64,000 nt of DNA. Source: Eudorina sp. 2006-703-Eu-15 (lineage: Eukaryota > Chlorophyta > Chlorophyceae > Chlamydomonadales > Volvocaceae). The notes beneath the pieces were generated by a model. The model had not been told where the DNA came from. It ran no database searches and saw only the letters and a program-made list of their open reading frames with translations. The stretch spans positions 496,001-560,000 of the forward strand of contig BDSI01000038.1 of assembly GCA_003117195.1 (NCBI GenBank), read 5' to 3'. Within the stretch, counting starts at the first letter, position 1. Every line of letters begins with the position of its first letter. The position numbers were made by a program, and so were the translations under genes. Shown piece after piece: positions 50,071 to 60,075 of this stretch.

Positions 50071-50419
50071 ATAGGGTATGCGGCGCCTGCCTGCACCCCC
50101 ATCCACAGCCATGTCCTGCCACCTCGGGTGCACCTACCTAGGCACCTAGGCACCTACCTGCCCACCTCTGCTCATCACTTCCTTCCGACCATAGCATACG
50201 GCTTACGGTGCTGTCCGCACAGCACCCCGGCCTGGTACCGTGTCTGAGCTGACGCGGCTCGGCTCCGAGACCACCACCACCACCGCTGGCAACCGGGTTC
50301 CCACGTCCTAAGGCGACAGCGATACGATGTCGGTAACATCTCTAGGGGTACGACCGGGTCCCACAGAGCCGATGACACGTCGGGCGGCCGCTCGGGCTCC
50401 GCCTGAGCTGCCGTGCGCG

Positions 50420-50543
50420 TTTGCAGCCGGCGCCGCCGCCGCAGCAACAGCAGCCGGTGCAGCAGCAGGCGCCGCAGCAACCGGTGCAGCAGCAGGCGCC
50501 GCAGCCGGTGCTGCACCCACCCGCACCGCCGTCCGCGCTTAGG
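50420..50543 (+). other. Exon-like Pro/Gln repeat segment, unassigned
   Basis: Between a cag acceptor-like site (about 50420) and a donor-like gtactc (about 50543) a plus-strand frame reads PAPPPQQQQPVQQQAPQQPV and continues with VQQQAPQ repeats, ending LHPPAPPSAL. It has the look of a coding low-complexity exon, but no neighbouring exons could be joined to it. It could equally be a simple repeat in intergenic DNA. Confidence 0.25.
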
Positions 50544-51026
50544 TACTCCGGTGCGGAGCTCGGATCGGTTTGAGGCGCGGGAGCCCTTCCCTGCTCTCCC
50601 CATCCAAGTGGGAGTCCAGGCCCGCCCCGCCCCGCAACCCGCGCCAACTCCGCCACACATTGAAGGACGGGGTGGCCAACTGAGGCAGACAGGCAGCCGC
50701 TTCGTACCTGCCTGCCTGCCCGTCCGTCCTCCCCTCCGATATAGACATCCCCCCCTGAAGCCTGCGGGTCCCACCCTTCCCAATTAACGCTGTCTGCCTG
50801 CCCACCGGCCTCTCAACCCCCTCATCTACGGTGCTGCCCCACAACCACCACCACTATATCCCCAGTGGCAGAACAAGCTGCTCGCTTCTATAAGAATGCC
50901 GATCCGCGCCTACACATCCCGCAGATCCATCCCTACGCGTCTCACCCCTGCGCCTCCTCCCCTCCCACCCCTGCGCCTCCTCCCCTCCCACCCCACCCGC
51001 CTATCCACCCGCCCATCCATTACGGA

Positions 51027-54026
51027 TTACGGCTGGAACTCAACGTTGCGCCTGAGCTCGTCCACATGCGCCAGCAGCGACCGCAGCTGCGCCGCCAGCA
51101 GCTGTCGGCTGTCCCGGGCCTCCACTCGGTTACGGTGTAGCCCCATCAACGTCGCATTCAGCTCGGGGCAGGACACCGTCACCTCGAGCCGCTTGCCGCC
51201 CAGGTTGTCCACCACCGCCGCCACCGAGACCTTGAGGCTGACCGGCGGAAGGCCGGGATCGGCCGAGGAGGCCGAGGCCCCCGAGGCGGCGGCTGCGGTG
51301 GTGGTGGTGCCAGTGGCGCGTTTTGAGGTGCGGGCCCGTCTTGTCGGCGCGGCGGGGGTGGAGGTGGAGGCGGAGGCGGAGGCGGAGGCGGGGGAGGAGC
51401 CGAGTGGCGGCAGCGGCCCGGGCGTGGTGTAGACGCGTTTGAGTTTGACGCGCGCGGACGTGAGCGTGAGGTCCATGATATGGAGGTCGTTGGGTACGAT
51501 GACCTGTACGGCAGTGACGTGTGGCACTCGTGGCGGGTCAGTAACCAACTCGTGGTGTGTTGGCCGGTATGGCTGCAGGGAACCCCTCACGTGGTGGTGG
51601 TGGTGGTGGATGGGTGCGCAGTTCCTTGGTAGGGGTAATGACATGAGGCGCCTACGAAGCGATCTGAGATCGCCCGGTCGGGGCTAAGGATCCTCCACGT
51701 AATGGTTGAAAGTAGTGACGCACACGAAGAAAACAAAGGGGAAGAAAGCATACGCGGCGAGGGTGGCGGCGTGGGTGGCGACACGGCGCTTCGTTGCGGG
51801 TTGGGGCGCGACGATGAGGCCAGGTGGACCCCAAGCTGCCATCTGCGACCCGTGGGTCACTGGTGCAGGGGGACACCACCTCGGTGCCCTTGACGCCCCA
51901 CCCACATACCCACCCCGTACGGCACCGGGCACACACACACACACACCCCACAAATCGACAGCGTTCTTCCAACACCGCAGCCTTTTGTTTATCTTATGGG
52001 TCGGGCAATGGGTATATTATATACGCATACGGGCAGACTATTGGGCGCCACTCGGCCCCTCGCATCTCACGCGCTCCTGCTCTGCCTGCCTTAATAACAC
52101 ACACACCGCGGGCGGGTTGCAATTCTAAACACACACCGCACACACACCCCAGCATGTCCACCCCCTATCGCCGCACCGACCTGCACGTTGTTCACGAGCG
52201 CAAACTCCGACTGCCGCCGCCGCAGCTCCGCCGCCACCGGGTCTTCGTCGCCGTGCTGCACGGACGCCACGTACCGCAGCCGGACGTCCGTCCGGTCCGG
52301 CGGCCCCACGAGCGCCACCGTCAGCGGCTTGCAGCCCAGGGTCTCCAGCTTGGCCAGTCGCAGCTCCCCGTCGGGGCCCACTGAGAAGGTGGGGTGGTAC
52401 TGGATCCAGCTGATGGAGGACTCCAAGTGGAGGGAGGCCGACTTGATCTGTTGCGTGGGCGTGAAACCGATGGAGGTCAAGTACCTGCACAGGGTACGGC
52501 GGCAGTACGACGGCAGTACGGTACACGCAGTTGGTGGTCGGGGGCCGGTGTGTTGTGTGTACGGTGGCCTTGCAATCCCCGGGTCCCCGGGTCCCGCCAC
52601 CGCACCCGCCACCGCACACCCTCCACCGCACACCCCCACCGCACCCACTTGTCGAGGGAGCGGATGGTCTCCTGCGGCAGCGACGTCTCAAACACCGTCC
52701 GCGCGTTCCGTTGGAAGGACCAGCCGCTGAGCACCTCGGGACTGACGATCCGCGCGCTGGAGACCAGATCCGTCAGCATCAGCTTGCCAAGGTACAACCG
52801 GATCTCCGTATGATCACAGTCCGCAGGGTGCCGTACCGAGATCTCTGCCGCCATATCGACCAGCTGCTGGAGGCACGTGTCGAAGTCTGACGACAGCTGC
52901 AGGAGAGGCGAGCCGGGCCCTGATGACCCGCGGGTCGTCTGCGAGGCTGCTGAGGTGGAGGCGTCGGGCTGGTCCCTGTCGGAGTAGGCTGAGGCGGCGG
53001 GCGGCCAGATGCCGGCAGCAGGAGCGGCTGCGGTGGCGGCGGCGGCGCCCGCTTTCAGGCTGCCGCCCCCCGGGACTGGGCTGAGCACGAAGGCATCGAC
53101 GGGTCCCAGTAGGGTCCGGACCGGGCGGCTGCAGGGCAGCAGCTGCAGCGATGCCGCGTTGCTGAGCTCTGGGCCCAGGACGTTGGAGATTTGTTTGCGG
53201 CTGAATTGGAGGCCTGGCCACGGGTGCACAGGGCGGACCGGAAGGCAGCGACGGAGCGTTAGGCAGGAGGGAAGGAGGCGCGGGGAGCCGGGGAGGGTGG
53301 CAGGGAAAGAGGCAGGAAGGGCGGCAGCGAAGGTCTCTAAGGGAAATCGTGGACTGCTGAACCAACGGTCTTGGCAAGGATACCGGTAGGTCCTCAGCCC
53401 CGGCGGGGCGGTGTACACCCCGGGGACTGCTCGCGGGCCCTGGGGTGGGGGGCTGGGCGCTGGGGCGGGGCGGCTGGTACGCAGCGGCGGTTGTTCAGTG
53501 ACGGCAGCCAGGATGGGCAGCGGCGGTTGCAGCTACCAAGGCAAGGAAGGCAGACGACGGAGGTTCTGGCGCGCAGGCCGCTTGTGCCTTTCGGGGAGGG
53601 CCGCCGCGTGAGGCGGTGGGGGCCGTTACAGGGTGGAGCACAGCCAACGGTCCGGGGACGTGTGCTTGGAAACCCACACCGGAAGCTGGGGGCCCCTGCT
53701 GCAAGGGACAGCCTAGGATGCCCCGTACCTGCTGCCAGCCGACTGAGCCGCTCGCTCTCGGGGGAGTCACCCGACGTGCTCTTCGCACCTGAGTATTGGT
53801 AGTGCTCCAGCGTCCGTTCCAGCAAACGGGCCGCCGCCCCGGCATCCCTCGGCGACCCGTTGATATCAACGCGGTGGTCCTCTGGCCTGTACCTGATTGC
53901 TGCACCTGTCAATTGGCGTATACGGCTGACGAGTTTTCCTCTCTGACCCAAAATCGCTGAGGCAGGAACGTTCGGCGGCAGGGCTATCGTCCGCGCAGGT
54001 TCGCGTAAGGTCGCCAAGGAGCTCAT
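51027..54026 (-). CDS. KH-domain protein of unknown function
   Basis: Four exons join in phase on the minus strand: 53729-54026, 52649-53213, 52181-52484 and 51027-51503, coding 547 aa. The start is the ATG at 54026 (MSSLATLREPARTIALPP). Residues about 12-80 form a KH RNA-binding fold: the GxxG loop is GQRG in ASAILGQRGKLVSRIRQLTG, followed by the beta strand HRVDINGSPRD and the helix AARLLERTLEHY. A Ser/Ala-rich linker leads to a well-conserved-looking middle (SSDFDTCLQQLVDMAAEISV, LYLGKLMLTDLVSSARIVSP, RTVFETSLPQETIRSLDK) and a beta-rich part (SASLHLESSISWIQYHP, TVALVGPPDRTDVRLRYVAS) that I cannot name. The C-terminus is Ser/Ala/Thr-rich followed by VSLKVSVAAVVDNLGGKRLE and a final helix. 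An RNA-binding role is inferred from the KH domain only. Confidence 0.75.
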
Positions 54027-54992
54027 TTCAAAGCTTTATAGATTGTGTAAGATAGGTAATGTGACGTTGGGCTTAAACCTGTCTCGGCTCCTTGACAGAC
54101 TTCATTTCGTTGCTACTCCATCCTTGTGAGACGCACGATTCATGTATACCTTGATAATCCTGCTACCAATCCATTCCTTAGGAAAATATTTTTGCTCAAA
54201 TTTCCAGTGCTTGCAAACCACCAACCATTCTGTCACCCTGGCTTCGGAGCGATTACTTGTCCCAAGCCCGATTACCTTTTCGCAGAGGCCATGCGCATGC
54301 TAGCAAGGCCGTAACCTAACGTCAGTAAACTTTTGATAATCCTGTGGTTTTACTGCCACAAGTCCACAGGTTGAATCAGGGCCCGGAACCGCGAATGGGC
54401 TCCCGCAACCCGAACCGCGAGCCGCCTCTCCACCCCTCGGGTACATGCCACATCTCGTACATGCCAGCGCGTTACCTTTACTGCTTCACCCCGGCACACG
54501 TGCTCGCACGGCGCCTAGCTTATACCCACTCCACCATGCCACTAGCTAGGTTTCCTGTCGACAACTGGCCCCTACAGCCTCCTCAACCCGTGGATCAATA
54601 CAGCCTTCCTTGTGCCACCGCCCTGCGGGTCCACTGCCCCTCTCCACGTCGTTCTCCCTCCTCTAAGCTCTTCCTGGCAACCTCCCGGCTGCCGTGCCGC
54701 TGTTCACCGCCTGTTGTCGCGCGCCGAAACCTGCCCCAGGCACTTTCCCGACGCCAACACCGACACCGGGCCCCATCACAACCCACCCGAGACGCCGAGA
54801 GCCCCTCCTTCCATCGTGCCCCTCGTGACTCATTTCGTGGCACCGCAACTCCGCGGGGACCGCCGCCTCCCGACCAGCAGGTCCACGCTGCCATCCGCTG
54901 CGTCCACCGCCCGTCGCCGACAGCAGCAGCGGTCCGCGCCGGGTCATTATACAAACAGGTTACACGCCAAAGGCTACGGACGTACAGATACA
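54027..54992. other. Intergenic region upstream of the KH gene
   Basis: About 960 bases between the KH-protein start and the apparent end of the PITHD1 frame. The 54030-54330 part is A/T-rich and probably includes the KH-gene promoter. I see no further gene. Confidence 0.4.
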
Positions 54993-57762
54993 TCAGCGCA
55001 GATTCTCCGCATGGGTGCCGAGCTCCAAGGGCGGTCGTCGGCCCCGTTGGTGCGGGGCCCCCTCCCCGCGCGCGCTATAAGTGCCAGTGGGCCCCCTCGC
55101 CAATGCCCGGTATCCGTTGGCCATCGCCTGGCACGGGCCGGGCCTCGTACACGGTCTCCACGGCCTGGCGCCGACGCTGCGGTCCCAGGTGGGAGGGGCC
55201 CGAGGCGGCGACAGTGGAGCAGCGGTGGCGGTGGCGAGGGCGAGAGTTATCATCGGTTTAGTGCTCTTCTGAGGTTTCGCTGCCTTTGTTGACATGGGGG
55301 GGAGGAGCGGGGGTGTGAGGCGGGCAGACCGCGACGACCGCGGGGCGGCGCGGCGCTGCGGCCCCTGCCCGCGCTGCCCCGCGCTGACAGATTCGCCTGG
55401 CCTGCCAACATGCCCCGCCACGTGCCGCCGCTTGCTGGCCTCAACGGCGGTGACCACGCACCGCCTCCTGCGCGTCCCGCTCAGGCCCTGGCGTTGGTAC
55501 GGTATTCGGCCCCAACAAGGCTGCTACTGACCGTAGGTCTCCAGCGCCCGTCCCCCGCCCTTCTCTTGGCTGGCCTTTCGTTGGACCCCCATGTCGGCAC
55601 CCCGGTGCTCCCCACCTCGGCGAACTCGCCCTTGAGGCCCAGGAAGGACACCTCGATGTGCTCCGCGCCCGCCGAGGCCCCGCTGAGGAGCAAGTCCAGG
55701 GAGTGCACACCCGTGAAGCGAGCCACCTGCGGGCGCGGAACCCACGGCCCGGAGGACGGCCAGTCAGATAGCGGCAGGACGGACCGTACCACGGTCGGGG
55801 CGCGGCGGGAGGGGGGGGGCAGGGCGGGAAGCCGGGCGGGACAGGACGGGAAGGGCAGCTGGTGGGCGGCGGGTTGGGTACGTGACCGGGCTTGTTCGCG
55901 GACGAGTGCACTCCTGGCTGAGACGCGATATGCTGATACCGCGGGGATAGACGCGACCCGTGGGACAGCGACAGCGCGAGTGCCATACGTGGGCCGATCG
56001 ATACGGCCATCCCTGTGCCTGGTGCCGTATGTGCCGTATGTGTGGATAGGAAGCCCCGAGGTGGGTGAGAGCCGGCATCCACACTACGGTGGTTTGATTT
56101 GCTCCCGTACTTCAAAACGAAGCATGCGTTTTACAGCGTTACGGGTGGAACATGCGCGCTCCACATACAGCACACAATGTCCGATGCCTTCCTGAGCAAG
56201 CGCATTCCGTTCAGCGCGCAACGCTCTTGATCCCGTGCGCTTCAGAACATTTCCACGCACCTGGGTGGGGTATTCTATGATGCCGCGGGGATCCCCGTCC
56301 GGGACGAGCTCCCACTCCTGCAGTTGGCGCAAGGGAGGGGAGGGGAAGGCTTACCCTGAGTATCCGACTCTGAGTAGCACAGTCACATGCCAGGGCCGGT
56401 GGTGGTGGTGGCGGTGGCGGCGGTGGTGGCGGCGGTGGTCGTGATGGTGGTGGCGGCGGTGGTCGTGATGGTGGTGGCGGCGGTGGTGGCGGCGGTGGTC
56501 GTGGTGGTGGTGGCGGCGGTGGTCGTGGCGGTGGCGGCATCAACACGCGCCATGAGAATGCTGACCAAGGCGCACACTCCCATGATTCACTCAAGACACA
56601 TTTGCCGTACCTCCCGGTAACCATCAACCGAGCACGCCACAGATTTTCCTAGCAAGTGCATACAGCGTTCAAGCTGGTTTGAGCGGGTGCGTCATTGCAC
56701 CCATTTGGGGCACCCCGTGCAAAACAATCTTCTCAGACAGACGCACACAAACGCGCCCCTAGGCAAGAGCACGTGCACCACCTTCACAAACCCCCGTCGC
56801 TCGCTCCCCATGCGCCCTCGCACCTCCCCGGACTCATACCCCGCCAGGCCCCGACCCTACCTGCCCGCCAGGCCGCAGCCCCTACCTGCACCGGCGCCAT
56901 GGTGGCCACCGCCGCGAAGTCCAGGTCATCCCGGTTGATGAAGGCCCTCATGCGGGAGGGGGCGGTGCCCGGGGGCCCCAGGCAGATGACGCAGATGGCT
57001 TTGAGCTTCACAGCGCCATCAAACCTGAGGATCGGGAACAGGACTAGGAATCGGATCAGGAACAGGAGTAAGACCGACGCAGGGGTTCTGCGCGCACTGG
57101 GCCCCTTTCATGGCCCATCCACGGCCCAACGAGCCCCGGTATGACACCCAAACGCCGCTCCAGGGAAGGGGGTCACGCCTCGTGCAGATACGCCGCACTG
57201 GTGTGCGATGCTGTGGATGGAACTCCGGCGTAAGAGGATGGGAACGCACAGGAAGCACGCCGGGTGAGAGTTTTTCTCCGGCCCCTGGACACCCGGGGGA
57301 GGGGCCGGCCTTACGGGATGTGCAACAGCAGCTCTTGGTCCTCATCGTCCTCGTTGCTGCACAGCGGCTGGTCCAGGGGCTGCAGGCGGGTGTGCCAGGG
57401 CCGCAGCACGTTGCGGCACGAGCCTGGGGCCTGCTCGTTGAGGCAGCGGACCTGCCGAGACGGTAGGGATAGGAGGGCGGAGGGGTCTGTATGGGGCTGG
57501 GTTGCACCATGACCCATTTGCAGGTTTACTGTATACGACCGCGTGCGTGCTGTCACACCGTGACTGATATTGCAGTGAGTATGGAGACAGACAGACGTCT
57601 CCTGACGAAAGCTATCGCGCCCAGTGGGAGGCTGAGAAACGCGACAGCGGGTGAATTCACCTGGTCGATGCTTATGTGCTTGTACAGCGAGTATGCGACA
57701 CCGCAATCCGCTGCTTCACAGTCATGGTCATGAGCACAGCAAGCTTTCGAGGGCGGAGGCAT
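54993..57762 (-). CDS. PITHD1: PITH-domain protein (PITHD1 homologue)
   Basis: Six exons join in phase on the minus strand: 57661-57762, 57315-57451, 56886-57024, 56261-56317, 55616-55726 and 54993-55487 (346 aa; usual members are about 210). The N-terminus MPPPSKACCAHDHDCEAADC is Cys/His-rich as in PITHD1, then GVAYSLYKHISIDQVRCLNE. The PITH domain (about residues 35-215) shows EDQELLLHIPFDGAVKLKAI, SRMRAFINRDDLDF, IIEYPTQVARFTGVHSLDLL and HIEVSFLGLKGEFAE, the conserved order of the family. The last exon starts GLSGTRRRCVVTAVEASKRR, matching the family's RRHEVTICNYEAS strand. The following 130 residues are unlike any PITH protein and include a translated copy of dispersed family B (see findings), so the true 3' end may differ. 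PITH proteins bind proteasome or thioredoxin-like partners in other eukaryotes; the role here is inferred. Confidence 0.85.
56395..56545 (+). repeat. (GGTGGC/GGTGGT)n trinucleotide array in PITHD1 intron
   Basis: About 150 bases of ggtggtggtggc-type triplets with scattered cgtgatggtgg variants, inside the intron between 56318 and 56885. Confidence 0.9.
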
Positions 57763-58200
57763 GGTAATCACATGTAGTTCACCGCAGGCAGTTGGAAATC
57801 TAGCTCGCAGCAGCTGGACACTTGGTTTGTTACGAACCGAATACCAGTTCTTAGAATCCAATGATGATAACAGGGCGGCATACTGTATGACAGCAGTCTT
57901 CGCCGAAACTAGAACATGACAGAGTCCCACCGTCGTACGCAGCGCCATGAAGCCCCGCAAGGAATTTCAGGAACTGGGAGTTAACGAAGTTTTCAAAAAT
58001 ATACCTATTCTTCACTTTGTTTCGATATTTGTTCTGCCCAGAAGACGTTTCTTTCAGTAGTTCTCTTTTCACGCGTAGTCATTGCGATGGATCTCTGTCA
58101 CAGTACATAGATTAAAAGAATTATCTCAGGGAGCGAACAATTGCCCTAGCAAGGCTCGGACGGACAGCCCGTCGCGTGGAGGTCTTCCGCCGACGGAAGC
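57763..58200. promoter_or_regulatory. Divergent promoter region between PITHD1 and PCID2
   Basis: The two start codons face away from each other 438 bases apart. The interval is A/T-richer than its surroundings (for example around 57990-58120) and has no ORF, so both promoters must lie here. No named element was identified. Confidence 0.45.
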
Positions 58201-60025
58201 ATGGCGCAGCTATCCGGATTTGTGCATGAATTGGCAAATGCGCTGAAACGCAGGGATGGTGGGTACCATGCGGGACCCCAACTGGGAGCCTGGCTCCGGT
58301 CACCCCGTCCCGAATACCCGCCCCGCCCTTCCCACCACCGCCGGACGCGGCTCGGTGGACCTGGGGCCTCCAACCTTCCACCATCGTATGAGTCACCCTG
58401 CCATCCACCGCACAATCACTCGCCCTGCCACAACACCTGCACCCGCCTGCACCTCGCCACCAAACCCTCTTTCGCCCAGCTCACCCCCCCCCCCAACGCA
58501 CACACCTCAATCCCCGCCCTCTAAACATCCCCCCTCCCGCCTCAGGCCGCCGCGCCGCGGAGCTGCTGTCCCCCAGCTCCCCCAGCTCCTCCGCCGGCCT
58601 CATCGCCCACCAGCTCGCCTCCGCGGGCCGCCCCGTGCCCACCGGACAGCTGAACGCCCAGCTCCCGGAGCCCTGGGCGGACATGGTGGCGGCCTTCCTG
58701 CGCTGCCTGGTGGCGCAGAACAACGGGGAGCGGGCGCTGGCGTGCAAGTGCGTGTCACGTGGGGCAGCGCGTGGGAGGGTGACTCTCCTCCCCCCGCCGT
58801 GTGGAGCTGCGTGATACTGCGGCTGTGGGGCTGTGAAGCCGTGTGTGTATGGGTGGGGGGCCCCGCGTGTGTCTGTCTCTGTCAAAGGGGGAGGAGGAGG
58901 AGCCGAAAGGGTGGCCAGCAGACGGGGAAGTCCGGTGCATGGACACGTGGCATCCGCGAGCGGGTCAGGAGACGGGGTTGGGGCGGGCCAGGGGCATCCC
59001 ACGTGGGACCCATGCCGGTCCGTAATCCCTAACGCCCTACTAATGCACCGCACCCCGTGCCCACCCCTTCCTACCTTCAGTCGCCAACCCCGCCTCCCCC
59101 CCCCTGTCAATAAAGACTGCGAAACCGGCAAAAGTGACAAACCGATAACCGCCTCTCCCCCACCCCTGGCCCCGCGGCTGTTTCTCTCTTTGACCCCTCG
59201 CCCCTACCCGAACCTGCCACCAACCTGGTCCTTCTGGCGGCCCTCCCGTTCCCAGGGACTACCGCGACGGGTACGCCGCCTCGTTGGCGTCCATGCTGAA
59301 TGCGGACAAGGGCACGGAGACGGAGTGGCTCATCCCGCTGGCGCTAGCGGCAGCCGCCACCCTCAAGGTGCTGTCCTCGCTGGCGGATGAGGAGCTGGCG
59401 CGGAAGGGCGCGGCGGCCAACCAGGTGCCTGGGAGGGGGGGGAGGGTATGAGGGGGAAGGGGCGGGAAGAAACGGTGCTGCGGGTTATGTGCATGGTGAT
59501 GTAGCCGTTGTAAGGTGGACCCCTCAGTCACGACCGCGGCGATCCAACGGGTCCAGGCGGGGTTGGGTGGCGTCTGGGTGAGCTGAGGGCAGCTGCGGGC
59601 GATGGTGGGCGGATGGCGGGCGGGTGGTACAGCGACGCCGTCCGGAGCTTGGATGGGCCCCTGTGGATGGGCCCCTGTCAAACTGCCACTGTCGGGGGGG
59701 AAGCCTCGGCGCCCTGGGCTGACAGGTCGCTGGCCCCCTGACGGCGTCCCTCCCTCCCGCCCTCCCTTCCGACTGCCTGCCCTGGCCCCCCCCCGCAGCT
59801 GTCGGAGTGCGCCATTTCGCTGCAGACCTTCTTCCGCGGTCTGGCCACCTCCAAGTCGAGTCAGGCCAAGAAGGACGCGTCGGTGGCCATCGTGTGCGTC
59901 ATGATGAAGGTGGGTGGTTGGACAGGGTGGTTGAGTGGTTGGACAGGGTGGTTGGGTGGTTGGACAGGGTGGGTGGGTGGTTGGACAGGGTGGGTGGGTG
60001 GGTGGGCAGGGTGGGTGGGCAGGGT

Positions 60026-60075
<50 letters not shown>

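Larger units (their letters stand above)
47647..51026. other. Intergenic region between converging genes; no firm gene
   Basis: About 3.4 kb between the glycosyltransferase stop and the KH-gene stop. It contains both 3' UTRs, the (GGAT)n array at 48562-48606, a family A copy near 48490 and a family D copy near 50003-50070. A Pro/Gln-rich exon-like segment at 50420-50540 is listed separately. Other open frames have no splice or motif support. Confidence 0.4.
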
